A DNA stretch of 64,000 bases, taken from assembly GCF_010550245.1 (NCBI RefSeq), contig NZ_JAAGLU010000001.1, positions 1 through 64,000 on the forward strand. Reading direction: 5' to 3'. A model generated the notes under the pieces. That model searched no databases, was not told the DNA's origin, and worked only from the letters and a program-made list of their open reading frames with translations. Origin of the DNA: Streptomyces sp. SID12501. Lineage in GTDB: Bacteria > Actinomycetota > Actinomycetes > Streptomycetales > Streptomycetaceae. Below, one piece after another: positions 16,189 through 25,179 of the stretch (positions are counted from its first letter, which is position 1; every line of letters starts with the position of its first letter). The translations under genes and the position numbers were made by a program.

Positions 16189-17706
16189 ATGAGTACAGGC
16201 GAGTTTCCCGAGGTCAGGACGGCCGCAGGCGCGGTCCGGGGGCGCCAGGAGGGCAGCCTCGCTGTGTTCCGCGGGATTCCGTTCGCGCAGCCGCCGGTCG
16301 GGGAACTGCGGTTCGCGGCGCCGCGGCCGGCGGACCGCTGGGACGGGGTGCGGGAGGCCTTCGCGTTCGGGCCGCCTCCTCCTCAGGAGGTGATGGGTCC
16401 CGACGCCTCGCTCGTCGGCGACGACTGGCTGACCGTCAACGTCTGGACGCCTGACGCGGATCCGGGGGCACGTCGACCGGTGATGGTGTGGATCTACGGC
16501 GGTGCCTACAAGCTGGGCTCCGCCGACGACCCGAACTACGACGGTGGCCGTCTCTCCCGCGACGGAGACATCGTCGTGGTCACCCTCAACTACCGGGTCG
16601 GCATCGAGGGGTTCGCCCGGATCGAGGGCGCCCCGGCCAACCGCGGGCTGCTCGACCAGGTCGCCGCCCTGGAGTGGGTGCGCGAGAACGTCACCGGGTT
16701 CGGCGGCGACCCCGACCAGGTCACCGTTTTCGGGGAGTCGGCGGGCGCCGGGTCGATCGCCGCACTGCTGGCCATGCCGAGGGCGCGCGGACTGTTCCGG
16801 CGGGCGATCGCGCAGAGTGTGCCCGGCACGTACTTCTCGGACGCGCTGGCCGGGGACATCGCCGAGGCGCTGGCCGGGGAGCTCGGGCTGCGTCCGACGG
16901 TCGCCGACCTGTCCGGCGTGGATCCCCGCAAGCTGCCCGAGGCGGGGGCCGCGCTCGCACCCCGGATGCGCGAGTACGTGCCGAGGTGGGGTGCGGTCGC
17001 CCTCACGCCCACCCCGTTCTCGCCCGTCGTCGACGGAGACGTCCTGCCCACCGCCCCGTGGGAGGCGCTGGCGGGCGGCGCCGCGCGGGACGTGGACCTG
17101 ATCGTCGGACACACCCGGGACGAGTACCGCCTCTTCCTCATGTTCGGCGGGCTGTTCGGCCGCGTGGACGAGGAGATGGCGTCGGCGGTGCTGCGCACGT
17201 TCGGACCCGGACCCGAGCCGGAGCAGGCCTATCGTGCCGCGTTCCCGGACGCCTCGGCGGAGTACCTGTTCGAACTCGTCCAGTCCGACTGGCTGTTCCG
17301 CATGCCGTCGCTGCACCTGGCCCAGGCCCAGGTGGCCGGCGGCGGCCGGGCCCATGTGTACGAGCTGACCTGGCCCGCCCCGGTGAACGGCGGAGCCCTG
17401 GGCGCCTGTCACGGCCTGGACGTGCCGCTGACCTTCGGCAACTACGGCGACACCGTCGGCGGGCTCGGCGGCATGTTGGTCGGTCCCACGCCGCCGCCCG
17501 AGACCGAGGCGCTGTCCGCCCGCTTCCGTTCCTCCTGGACCTCCTTCGCCGCCACGGGCGACCCGGGCTGGCCCGCGTACGACAACGAGCAGCGCCTCGT
17601 CCAGGTCTTCGACGCCGAACCTGCCGTCGCCGCCTACCTTGAGGATGCCTCCCGGCGCCTTTGGCAGCGGCACGCTTTCGGCGTGCTGCCACTGACCACG
17701 GCGTAA
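16189..17706 (+). CDS. Type-B carboxylesterase
   Basis: This 505-residue serine hydrolase of the carboxylesterase/cholinesterase family has the N-terminal FRGIPFAQPPVGELRF block and the oxyanion-hole stretch WIYGGAY (GGGxF-like). The nucleophile serine is in VFGESAGAGS near residue 184. The catalytic histidine lies in GACHGLDVPLTFG near 408, with a glutamate in GHTRDEYRLF near 310 as acid. It hydrolyses carboxylic esters, possibly xenobiotics or p-nitrobenzyl-type substrates. No signal peptide is seen, so it acts in the cytosol. The ATG at 16189 follows CCTGAGGAG. It converges on the SDR gene. Confidence 0.9.
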   Translation: MSTGEFPEVRTAAGAVRGRQEGSLAVFRGIPFAQPPVGELRFAAPRPADRWDGVREAFAFGPPPPQEVMGPDASLVGDDWLTVNVWTPDADPGARRPVMVWIYGGAYKLGSADDPNYDGGRLSRDGDIVVVTLNYRVGIEGFARIEGAPANRGLLDQVAALEWVRENVTGFGGDPDQVTVFGESAGAGSIAALLAMPRARGLFRRAIAQSVPGTYFSDALAGDIAEALAGELGLRPTVADLSGVDPRKLPEAGAALAPRMREYVPRWGAVALTPTPFSPVVDGDVLPTAPWEALAGGAARDVDLIVGHTRDEYRLFLMFGGLFGRVDEEMASAVLRTFGPGPEPEQAYRAAFPDASAEYLFELVQSDWLFRMPSLHLAQAQVAGGGRAHVYELTWPAPVNGGALGACHGLDVPLTFGNYGDTVGGLGGMLVGPTPPPETEALSARFRSSWTSFAATGDPGWPAYDNEQRLVQVFDAEPAVAAYLEDASRRLWQRHAFGVLPLTTA

Positions 17707-17733
17707 GCGGACCGACGGTCCTCGCAAGGGCCG

Positions 17734-18519
17734 CTACCGCGAGGCCAGCAGCCGCAGCACCCGGTCGGAGGCCGGCGCGGGCAGGGCACGCAGCGCGCGC
17801 ACCAACGCCGTTGTCCGCCAGGGGAAACAGGCCTGCGCCGGTTCCCGCTCCAGGGCGCGTACGACGTACCGGGCCGCGCGCTCCTGAGTGACCTGGAAGG
17901 GCTTGGGCAGGCCGTCCGCGTCGACCCGGTCCGTACCCACGAAGCCCGGGTGGATCGAGGTGAACCGGATGCCCCTGGGCGCCAGTTCGACGCGCGCGGC
18001 GTCGATGAGGGTACGGACGGCCGCCTTCGCCGCCGAGTACGGGCCCTGGCGGGGGATGCCCATCAGCCCCGCCAGGGAGTTGGTGTGGGCGATCAGCCCG
18101 CCGCCGCGCTGCTCGCTCAACTGCCGGATCAGCGGGATCAGATAGTTGACGACGACGTCGTAGTTCAACGCCATGATCCGGGAGACGTCCGCCGTGCTCA
18201 CCCGGTCCATGGCCATGTCCGGTCCCTGACCGGCGTTGAGCAGCGCGATGTCGATCGTGCCGAACTCCGCGACGGCCGCCGCCACGACTCCGGCCGCCGC
18301 CTCCGGGTCCAGGGCGTCGGCGGCGATGTCGAGGCAGGCGCTGCCCGCGGCCCGTACCTCCTGGGCCACGGCGGCCAGTTCGGGGGCGCGCCGGGCCGTG
18401 AGGACGAGCCGGTTGCCCGCCGGGGCGAGCCGCCGGGCCACCGCGGCCCCGATGCCGGAGGAGGCGCCGACGATCAGGACGGTCCGGCCGGTGATGGCGG
18501 TCGTGGCTGTGGCGGTCAC
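17734..18519 (-). CDS. Short-chain dehydrogenase/reductase
   Basis: This 261-residue classical SDR has the nucleotide-binding motif GASSGIG near residue 18, the NAG motif in LLNAGQG, and the catalytic serine, tyrosine and lysine in TNSLAG and YSAAK. It would oxidise or reduce a secondary alcohol or ketone with NAD(P)(H). Its GTG start at 18519 overlaps the stop of the upstream aldolase-like gene by four bases, so translation is coupled. It is the last gene of a minus-strand cluster that also contains a second SDR. Confidence 0.88.
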   Translation of the reverse strand: MTATATTAITGRTVLIVGASSGIGAAVARRLAPAGNRLVLTARRAPELAAVAQEVRAAGSACLDIAADALDPEAAAGVVAAAVAEFGTIDIALLNAGQGPDMAMDRVSTADVSRIMALNYDVVVNYLIPLIRQLSEQRGGGLIAHTNSLAGLMGIPRQGPYSAAKAAVRTLIDAARVELAPRGIRFTSIHPGFVGTDRVDADGLPKPFQVTQERAARYVVRALEREPAQACFPWRTTALVRALRALPAPASDRVLRLLASR

Positions 18520-19748
18520 AGGAAGTGGTGGCCCTCACCGCGGAAGGTGGGCACGGTGTAGACCACCGCGCCGCCGCTGACCAGGTGCAAGTCGCCGATG
18601 CGCTCGCACAGTTCACCGGCCTTGGCGTGCCGCAGCCACACCCGGTCCCCGATGTTCAGCACGCTCGCGGCCTTGCCCACCAGAGGGGTCTGCACCTCCC
18701 CGAAGGACTCGGTGGCGGTGACACGCAGCCCCAGAGGCCAGGCCAGCGTGGGCAGCCGGTCCTTGCCGAGCGGTCCGGACGCCACCCAGCCGCCGCCCAG
18801 GAGCGTCGCGACCGACGGCGAGGGACGGCGTACGACGGGCAGCACGAAGTACGCGGCCGGGACGGGCCGGAAGGCGCGGTAGAAGTCGAACAGCCCCGGA
18901 CCGTACAGGCCGGAGCCCGCCGCGAGTTCGGTGACGGAGTCCTCGCGTGTCGTGGTCTCCAGGCTGCCCGTGCCGCCGCCGTTGACGAACCGCAGCGGTG
19001 TCACGGCCCGTACGGCCGCGACCGCGGCTTCCCGGCGGTGGCTCAGCTCCTCGACGGAGGAACGCTGCATCGCCCGCACCACGGCCCGCTTGATGGCGTT
19101 GCCGGGCTGGTTGTCGCCCATGCCGGCGACCTGACCCTCGTACCCCATGATGCCCGTCAGCTCGAAGCCCGGACGGGACACGATCTCGCGCGCGAACGTC
19201 TCCGCCTCCTGCGGGGTGTGCACCGGGGACCGGCGCGGCCCCAGGTGGAGCCGGCCGCCCGCGAGGCGCAGAGCCGCGTCCAGTTCCAGGCAGACCTGGA
19301 TACGGGTCCGGCGGGGCCCGGTGGCGGCGTCGATCAGGTCGAGGTGCTCGACGCAGTCCACCATCAGGGTGATGCGGGAGGCGAGCCGCTCGTCGGCGGC
19401 CAGTCGGCGCAGCGCCGTGCGGTCGGCGGTGGGGTAGCCGACGACGATGTCGTCGAACTCCTCGGCCAGCCACAGGGCTTCGGGCAGGGTGAAGCCGAGG
19501 ATGCCGTCGAATCCCGGGCGGTCCAGGGCTCGCCGGATGAGGGCGCGGGAGCGCAGTGACTTGCTGGCCAGCCGGATCGGCTTGCCGCCCGCACGGCGTT
19601 CCAGGTCGCGGGCGTTGGCGTCGAAGGCGTCCAGGTCGATGACGCCGAAGGGGGGTTCGAGGCCGGCGGTGGCCGCCCGCAGGCTGTCGAAGTGACTTTC
19701 GGTCGCGGGGGCCGAAGTGGCTCTGGGTGTGGTGGTGTTGACGCTCAT
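18516..19748 (-). CDS. PLP-dependent alanine racemase / D-threonine aldolase-fold enzyme (amino acid deaminase/aldolase)
   Basis: This 410-residue protein has the fold-type III PLP barrel of alanine racemase and D-threonine aldolase relatives. The probable PLP lysine is K63 in RLASKSLRS, and the phosphate-binding region is FVNGGGTGS. The C-terminal beta domain has GDRVWLRHAKAGELCE, whose histidine and acidic residues match the metal site of D-threonine aldolases. Cleavage or deamination of a D-hydroxy amino acid is likely; the substrate is unknown. It overlaps the flanking SDR genes by four bases on both sides, so all three are translated as a unit. Confidence 0.82.
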   Translation of the reverse strand: MSVNTTTPRATSAPATESHFDSLRAATAGLEPPFGVIDLDAFDANARDLERRAGGKPIRLASKSLRSRALIRRALDRPGFDGILGFTLPEALWLAEEFDDIVVGYPTADRTALRRLAADERLASRITLMVDCVEHLDLIDAATGPRRTRIQVCLELDAALRLAGGRLHLGPRRSPVHTPQEAETFAREIVSRPGFELTGIMGYEGQVAGMGDNQPGNAIKRAVVRAMQRSSVEELSHRREAAVAAVRAVTPLRFVNGGGTGSLETTTREDSVTELAAGSGLYGPGLFDFYRAFRPVPAAYFVLPVVRRPSPSVATLLGGGWVASGPLGKDRLPTLAWPLGLRVTATESFGEVQTPLVGKAASVLNIGDRVWLRHAKAGELCERIGDLHLVSGGAVVYTVPTFRGEGHHFL

Positions 19749-20575
19749 CGGTTGCTGTCTCCTTGTTCGGGTACCGCCGTCGGCGCCGGGACGAGTCCCG
19801 TGCTGCGGCGCTTGGCCATGGCTGCCACCTTGGGGATCACGAAGCGCATCAGCCGGGGGAACACACCGGCGACCCGCTGTACGCGTCCGCCGATGGCGGG
19901 GTGGACGATTTCGACCGGCTTACGCACGATGGCGTCGACGATCACCGAGGCGACCTTCTCGGGAGTGAGGGGCTTCTCGGCGAAGGTGATCACCGCGCTG
20001 GGATCGGCCATCTCCTGCTCCAGCATGGGAGTCAGGGTGCCGGGCGGATGGATGATGCTGAAGGTCACGGGGCCTTCGCGTTCCTCGATGGCCACGCTGT
20101 GGTGGAAGGCGCGCAGCCCGTGCTTGGTGGCGCCGTAGGTGGTGTAGCCGGGCAGCGGCAGGAACGAGCTCATGCTGCAGATGGTGATGATGTGCCCGTG
20201 GCCCCGGGCCCGCATCCGGGACAGGGCAGCCATCATGCCGTTGATCGGACCGAGCAGGTTCACCTCCACCATGTGCCTATGCTCGGCCGGCGACAACTGG
20301 CGTGCGTACCCGGTGTGGATGATCCCCGCGTTGTTGACGAGCACGTCGACCGGGCCGAGTTGGTCCGCCACAGCGTCCAACGCCAGCTCCCACGCGGCCT
20401 CGTCGCGGATGTCCAGCTCGAACGCCCGGGCGGCGGAGCCCAGTTGATCGGCGATCCGGGTCGCGCCGGGCAGGTCGATGTCGGCGAGGGCGACGTGGTG
20501 GCCCCGGCGTACCGCCTCGCGCGCGGTCGCCGCACCGATGCCGCTCGCGGCGCCGGTGATCAGGACGACACTCAC
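19745..20575 (-). CDS. Short-chain dehydrogenase/reductase
   Basis: This 276-residue SDR has GAASGIG near residue 8, LVNNAGI near 80 and the catalytic YGATKHG near 145. After the Rossmann core it has a basic, hydrophobic C-terminal segment (VQRVAGVFPRLMRFVIPKVAAMAKRR) that may bind membrane, as in steroid or retinol dehydrogenase-like SDRs. The GTG start at 20575 follows GGGAG. It leads the SDR-aldolase-SDR set, whose genes overlap by ATGA/GTGA. The frame is open upstream but that part is not SDR-like. Confidence 0.86.
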   Translation of the reverse strand: MSVVLITGAASGIGAATAREAVRRGHHVALADIDLPGATRIADQLGSAARAFELDIRDEAAWELALDAVADQLGPVDVLVNNAGIIHTGYARQLSPAEHRHMVEVNLLGPINGMMAALSRMRARGHGHIITICSMSSFLPLPGYTTYGATKHGLRAFHHSVAIEEREGPVTFSIIHPPGTLTPMLEQEMADPSAVITFAEKPLTPEKVASVIVDAIVRKPVEIVHPAIGGRVQRVAGVFPRLMRFVIPKVAAMAKRRSTGLVPAPTAVPEQGDSNR

Positions 20576-20682
20576 TGAGGTCTCCCGTGACGGGCGCCCG
20601 TGGTCGGGGGAGGGGCGCCGTCCGTTCGCTGTCCGTGCATGGTAACTCCCGGTAAAATAGGCCGAGTTGACGAAGGGCACGC

Positions 20683-21657
20683 TCAGGATGGCAGGACGTA
20701 CGCCTCCAGCCGCGATCCACCCAGCCGGGCCGCCTCCACCGGGTCGTCGGTCGGTGTGGTGGCCGCGTACAGGGTGTTGCCGTCTGGCCCGGCGACCAGG
20801 CAGCTCAGAGTGCGCTGGCTGGTGGAGACGCGGTCCAGGACCGCGCCGCCGGGGCCGACCCGGACACACTCGCCGCGCAGCGCGTTGGCGACCCACGCGG
20901 TGCCGTCACGCCCCGGTGCGATGCCGTCCGGGGCGATGGGACTGGCGGAGCGGTCGGCGATCGCCGGGAGGTCGAGGAGGGCGGAGACGCGCCGGGTGAC
21001 GCGGCCCAGCAGCCCGGGGTGGTTGAGGGCCCGCCACAGGGCGGACGGGATCAGCGGCGCCCAGGGCCGGGGAGGTCCGAGGCGCCCGTCGGGCAGTACG
21101 GGGAGTGCGCTGAGGCGCATCGCCAGGGTCTCTGCGACCAGTAGCGTGGACTCGTCGTCGAGCAGGAACAGGCCGTTCGGGAACGCCAACGGTTCGCTCA
21201 GGCCCAGCAGTTCGCCCTCGGGGGAGAAGCAGGCGAGGGGGGTTCGGGGCGGTCCAGGCGGTACGTAGAGCATCGAGTTGGGCTGTCGGCGGACGAAGCC
21301 GTGGTAGTCGAAGCCGAAATTGCCCACGTAGGCGCGGCCCAGCCGGTCGACGAACATGTCGTTGACGGGACCCCCTGCGATGTCCTTGAGGTCGGCGTGG
21401 ACGACCAGGCTGCCGTTCGGCTCCCGCCGGTACACACAGTGGCCGTCCATCGAGACGACCAGCATCCGCCCGTCGGGCAGCCAGCCCAGACCACCGGCCC
21501 GGCCCGGGACCTCCGCCACCGTCTCCGGCTCGCCCCGGGTGTCCCAGCGGTGCACCGTCCCGTGGGCGAGGTCGCAGAACCACAGGGCGTCGTCGTGCCA
21601 GCGCAATGACTCCAGGACTCCGAATCCGTCCAGGACAACTGTGGCTCTCGGTCGCAC
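20683..21657 (-). CDS. SMP-30/gluconolactonase-family beta-propeller hydrolase
   Basis: This 324-residue six-bladed beta-propeller protein belongs to the SMP-30/gluconolaconase/LRE family. The divalent-metal ligands are suggested by LESLRWHDDALWFCD (first glutamate, residue 16), GGPVNDMFVDRLGRAYVGNFG (asparagine) and PDGIAPGRDGTAWVAN (aspartate). Such enzymes hydrolyse sugar lactones or related esters. The GTG start has GGAGG upstream. It is divergent from a TetR gene over a region with a 45-bp inverted repeat, and is followed after 107 bp by the SDR-aldolase-SDR cluster, so all four may act on one substrate class. Confidence 0.85.
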   Translation of the reverse strand: MRPRATVVLDGFGVLESLRWHDDALWFCDLAHGTVHRWDTRGEPETVAEVPGRAGGLGWLPDGRMLVVSMDGHCVYRREPNGSLVVHADLKDIAGGPVNDMFVDRLGRAYVGNFGFDYHGFVRRQPNSMLYVPPGPPRTPLACFSPEGELLGLSEPLAFPNGLFLLDDESTLLVAETLAMRLSALPVLPDGRLGPPRPWAPLIPSALWRALNHPGLLGRVTRRVSALLDLPAIADRSASPIAPDGIAPGRDGTAWVANALRGECVRVGPGGAVLDRVSTSQRTLSCLVAGPDGNTLYAATTPTDDPVEAARLGGSRLEAYVLPS

Positions 21658-21714
21658 CCCTGCCTCCTGAGGCTGCTCTTGCCGACGTTCGGTTCACGCT
21701 ACGGTGGCCCAAAG

Positions 21715-21759
21715 CAGAGAAGTAAGTCAAGCGTCCTGGACAACTGACTTACTTCTCTG
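21715..21759. promoter_or_regulatory. Long inverted repeat, probable TetR operator
   Basis: Perfect 15-bp arms, CAGAGAAGTAAGTCA at 21715-21729 and its complement at 21745-21759, are separated by 15 bp. The repeat is centred between the divergent SMP-30 and TetR genes. The arms are well suited as two half-sites for a dimer of dimers, or as a two-site operator controlling both directions. Confidence 0.72.
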
Positions 21760-21820
21760 GCCGACTGGTTATCCTTAACGGACGAATCCACAGGTGAGAC
21801 CGGTGCGGAGAGGAGAGCGC

Positions 21821-22423
21821 GTGCCCCGCATGGCGGCGAGCGACCGGAGGGCCGAGCTCCTTGAGGCGGCGATCCGGGTCATGGCGCGCGACGGCGTGGC
21901 CAAGGCCACCACCCGCGCGGTGGTCACCGAGGCGGACATGACCCTCGGGGCCTTCCACTACTGCTTCGAGTCCAGGGCGCAACTGCTCGAACTCGTCACC
22001 GAGACCCTCACCGAGCGGTACGTCGCCGAGGTCCGCGGCCTGTTCGCCCCGCACAAGGACATCCGTGACAGCGTCCTCGACAGCCTGCACGCGTTCTGGA
22101 AGGGATTCGAGGCCAACCCCGGCGAGCACCAGATCAGTTACGAACTCACCCAGTACGCGCTGCGCAACCCCGGCTTCGAGGATGTCGCCGGCAAGCAGTA
22201 CGAGATCTTCCTGCGCGCCTTCGTGGGCCTGCTCGAACTCGCCGCGGACAACGCCGCGATCGAGTGGACCCGACCCGTGCCGGTGCTCGCACGGTACGTC
22301 CACTCGACGATCGACGGCCTCAACATGACCTGGCTCGTCGACCGCAACACCGCCGACAGCCAGGCCGCTCTGGAACTGCTCGCCGATCACCTCCTCCTGC
22401 ACGCCCGGCCACGGGCTGTCTGA
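21821..22423 (+). CDS. TetR-family transcriptional regulator
   Basis: This 200-residue regulator has the N-terminal TetR helix-turn-helix (RRAELLEAAIRVMARDG, then RAVVTEADMTLGAFHYCFESRAQL) and a helical ligand domain. I chose the GTG at 21821, directly after GGAGAGGAGA; a GTG at 21794 is also in frame. It is divergent from the SMP-30 gene and lies 81 bp ahead of the lactate-oxidase-family gene. It probably represses both through the long inverted repeat. Confidence 0.88.
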   Translation: MPRMAASDRRAELLEAAIRVMARDGVAKATTRAVVTEADMTLGAFHYCFESRAQLLELVTETLTERYVAEVRGLFAPHKDIRDSVLDSLHAFWKGFEANPGEHQISYELTQYALRNPGFEDVAGKQYEIFLRAFVGLLELAADNAAIEWTRPVPVLARYVHSTIDGLNMTWLVDRNTADSQAALELLADHLLLHARPRAV

Positions 22424-22504
22424 GCCGCGACCTGTCCGAGCCGCGAATCGCCTGAGCCGCGAGCCGCGATGCGAGCCGCTTGACCTGAGCGAAAGGGTGA
22501 CCGC

Positions 22505-23662
22505 ATGGCGTTCGCCGACTACCAGAACGAGATCTACCTGAACGGGCTGGGCGGTGTCCTGCCCTCTTTCCCCATGGAGTTCGCCGAGCTGGCGGAGCGG
22601 GCCCGGGCCGCGCTGCCGCCGTCCGTCTGGTCCTACGTCGCCGGGGGCGCCGGCGACGAGCACACCCAGCGGGCCAACGTCGCCGCCTTCACCCGCTGGG
22701 GCCTGATCCCGCGCATGTTCGTCGGTGCCGCCAGGCGCGACCTGACCGTCGAGCTGTTCGGCACGACACTCCCGTCGCCGGTGTTCCTCGCCCCGATCGG
22801 TGTCATCGGCCTGTGCGCCCAGGACGGACACGGCGACCTGGCCACGGCCCGCGCCGCCGCCCGTACCGGAGTCCCGATGGTCGCCTCCACCCTGTCCGTC
22901 GACCCGCTGGAGGACGTGGCCGCCGAACTCGGCGACACCCCCAGCTTCTTCCAGCTCTACACCCCGACCGACCGGAACATCGCCGAGAGCCTCGTCCACC
23001 GTGCCGAGCGGGCCGGGTACCGGGGCATCGTCGTCACCCTCGACACCTGGATCACCGGCTGGCGCCCGAGGGACCTCGCGACCGCCAACTTCCCCCAGCT
23101 GCGGGGACATTGCCTCGCCAACTACACGAGCGACCCGGCCTTCAGGGCCGCGCTCGGACGACCGCCCGAGGAGGATCCGCAGGCCGCGATCCTCCACTGG
23201 ACCCAGGTCTTCGGCAACCCGCTCACCTGGGACGACCTGGACTGGCTGCGCTCGCTGACCGACCTGCCCCTGATCGTGAAGGGCATCTGCCACCCCGAGG
23301 ACGCGCGCCGGGCCCGCGACGCGGGAGTGGACGGCATCTACTGCTCCAACCACGGCGGCAGGCAGGCCAACGGCGGCCTCCCCGCCCTCGACGTCCTTCC
23401 CGCCGTCGTCGAGGCCGCCGGCGAGCTGCCCGTCCTCTTCGACTCCGGTGTCCGCAGCGGCGCCGACATCGTCAAGGCCCTCGCCCTCGGCGCGACGGCG
23501 GTCGGTATCGGCCGCCCGTACGCCTACGGCTGCGCCCTCGGCGGCACCGACGGCATCGTCCACGTCCTGCGCGCCCTGCTCGCCGAGACGGACCTGATCA
23601 TGGCCGTGGACGGATATCCGTCCCTCAAGGACCTCGTCCCCACCGTGCTCCAGGCCGTCTGA
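22505..23662 (+). CDS. FMN-dependent alpha-hydroxy-acid oxidising enzyme (lactate 2-monooxygenase-like)
   Basis: This 385-residue protein has the FMN (beta/alpha)8 barrel of the L-lactate oxidase / lactate 2-monooxygenase / glycolate oxidase family. The active-site signature SNHGGRQ (near residue 279, with the catalytic histidine) is intact, as are [11 protein letters not shown] near the N-terminus, [10 protein letters not shown] and the phosphate-binding [18 protein letters not shown]. It oxidises an alpha-hydroxy acid. The extended N-terminus and the [20 protein letters not shown] block resemble lactate 2-monooxygenases, which give acetate and CO2. The ATG follows GAAAGGG. It lies downstream of and in line with the TetR gene. 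Confidence 0.87.
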   Translation: MAFADYQNEIYLNGLGGVLPSFPMEFAELAERARAALPPSVWSYVAGGAGDEHTQRANVAAFTRWGLIPRMFVGAARRDLTVELFGTTLPSPVFLAPIGVIGLCAQDGHGDLATARAAARTGVPMVASTLSVDPLEDVAAELGDTPSFFQLYTPTDRNIAESLVHRAERAGYRGIVVTLDTWITGWRPRDLATANFPQLRGHCLANYTSDPAFRAALGRPPEEDPQAAILHWTQVFGNPLTWDDLDWLRSLTDLPLIVKGICHPEDARRARDAGVDGIYCSNHGGRQANGGLPALDVLPAVVEAAGELPVLFDSGVRSGADIVKALALGATAVGIGRPYAYGCALGGTDGIVHVLRALLAETDLIMAVDGYPSLKDLVPTVLQAV

Positions 23663-23702
23663 CCGCCCCGGTCACCCCGGTCGCCCCGTTCACCTCGGTC
23701 AC

Positions 23703-23728
23703 CCCGTTCAACCGATCGGTTGAACGGG
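23703..23728. promoter_or_regulatory. 26-bp perfect palindrome
   Basis: Thirteen-base arms, CCCGTTCAACCGA and its exact complement, abut with no spacer at 23703-23728. The core ACCGATCGGT is typical of TetR-type operators. It lies 41 bp after the lactate-oxidase-family stop and about 110 bp before the solute-binding protein start, so it could be an operator for the latter. Lack of a loop argues against a terminator. Confidence 0.6.
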
Positions 23729-23839
23729 AGTTCATCCGGCGGCTCTCCACCACGCTCCGTACAGCCGACGCGAGGACCCTCTCGCCCGCGTCAGGATCGA
23801 ACCCCCAGCACAGCTCCCCCCCATCGAGAGGCCCGCAGA

Positions 23840-24988
23840 GTGTCCAGTTTCCTCAGCCGACGACGTGTACTCGCCACCGGAGCCGGAGCGGCGCTCGGCG
23901 TCGGTGCGCTCGGTGCCACCGGGACCCCCGCCGCCGCGGCCTCGTCCGCCGGATCCCGCTCGGCCACGGGCGCCGAGGAGACCCGGACCCTCGACGAGCT
24001 GTACCGGGCCGCCCTGGCCGAGGGCGGCAAGCTGGTCATCTACGCGGGCGGCGATGTCGACAGTCAGGGCAACGGCATACGCGCGGGCTTCGCGGCCCGC
24101 TTCCCGGAGATCGACCTCAAGGTCGTCGTGGACTACAGCAAGTACCACGACGTCCGCGTCGACAACCAGTTCGCGACCGACACCCTCGTCCCGGACGTCG
24201 TCCAGCTCCAGACCCTCCAGGACTTCACCCGCTGGAAGGGACAGGGCCGCCTGCTGCCCTACAAGCCGGCGGGCTTCTCCAAGGTGTACGACGGTCTCAA
24301 GGACCCGCACGGCGCCTGGACCGCCATCGCGGTGATCGGCTTCAGCTACTCGTACAACGTCGCCGCGGTCGGCGCCGACGCCCCGAAGTCCCCGCTCGAC
24401 CTGATCGACCCGAAGTGGAAGGGACAGATCGCGTCGTCCTACCCGCACGACGACGACGCCGTCCTCTACCTCTTCAAGCTGTACGTGGACCACTACGGCT
24501 GGGACTGGGCCGCCAGGTTCGCCGCCCAGGACGTCCGGTTCGCCCGCGGCAGTCACACTCCGGGGCTGGCCGTATCGGGTGGGCAGAAGGCGCTCGGCGT
24601 CGGCGGCTCGGGCTCGCTCGTTGCGCCGTCCACGGCAGCCTCCCGGTGGGCCGTCGCCGAAGGGCACCCGTTCATGGCCTGGGGCCAGCGGGCCGCGATC
24701 CTCAAGCAGGGCCGGAACACGACGGCCGCCAAGCTCTACCTCAACTGGCAGCTCGCCACCGACCGGCAGCAGAGCGCGTTCAACGGCTGGTCGGTACGGA
24801 CGGACGTCACCCCCGCCGGTGGTCTGAAGCCTGTCTGGACGTACCCGAACGCCAACCTCGACGGCTTCCCCCGCTTCATGGCCGACCGGGCGCAGATCGA
24901 GCGCTGGAAGCAGACGTTCGCGCTGTACTTCGGTGAGGTCAAGGGGGAGCCGACCCCCGGTTCGTTGGGGCTGCATCCCGGGGTGTAG
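23840..24988 (+). CDS. Tat-exported ABC transporter solute-binding protein
   Basis: This 382-residue secreted protein has a twin-arginine signal (SRRRVLATGAGAALGVGALG) and a probable cleavage after an Ala-rich stretch near residue 35. The mature part matches the ferric-ion / spermidine-type type II periplasmic-binding fold: GKLVIYAGGDVD, the hinge block LIDPKWKGQIASSYPHDDD, and AAILKQGRNTTAAKLYLNW. No permease or ATPase genes adjoin it, so it is an orphan binding protein or has a partner elsewhere. The ligand is unknown; iron, thiamine or a polyamine are possible. The GTG start at 23840 follows GAGAGG. Confidence 0.83.
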   Translation: MSSFLSRRRVLATGAGAALGVGALGATGTPAAAASSAGSRSATGAEETRTLDELYRAALAEGGKLVIYAGGDVDSQGNGIRAGFAARFPEIDLKVVVDYSKYHDVRVDNQFATDTLVPDVVQLQTLQDFTRWKGQGRLLPYKPAGFSKVYDGLKDPHGAWTAIAVIGFSYSYNVAAVGADAPKSPLDLIDPKWKGQIASSYPHDDDAVLYLFKLYVDHYGWDWAARFAAQDVRFARGSHTPGLAVSGGQKALGVGGSGSLVAPSTAASRWAVAEGHPFMAWGQRAAILKQGRNTTAAKLYLNWQLATDRQQSAFNGWSVRTDVTPAGGLKPVWTYPNANLDGFPRFMADRAQIERWKQTFALYFGEVKGEPTPGSLGLHPGV

Positions 24989-24998
24989 TCGGTTCTTG

Positions 24999-25083
24999 GC
25001 CGCGGGCACGGTGGGGTCTGGTCGTGCCCCGCGGCGGAGCCGCATATCGATACAGCCCCGCGCCCCTTCAGGGTCGCGGGGAA
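24999..25083. repeat. Dispersed Streptomyces intergenic repeat (copy 2)
   Basis: This is a single copy of the family seen at 468-770, here of a longer subtype containing GCGGAGCCGCATATCGATAC followed by the shared CCCCGCGCCCC core. It sits just after the solute-binding protein stop and before the histidine kinase leader. Confidence 0.65.
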
Positions 25084-25179
25084 CCGCCGGTTTCTGCCGT
25101 CTCTTCACAGTGGTCATACAAGCGGTCGATAGAATCGGGGCCCTGTTCGATTGGATCAGTCTGCCCAAGGGGATCTGCC

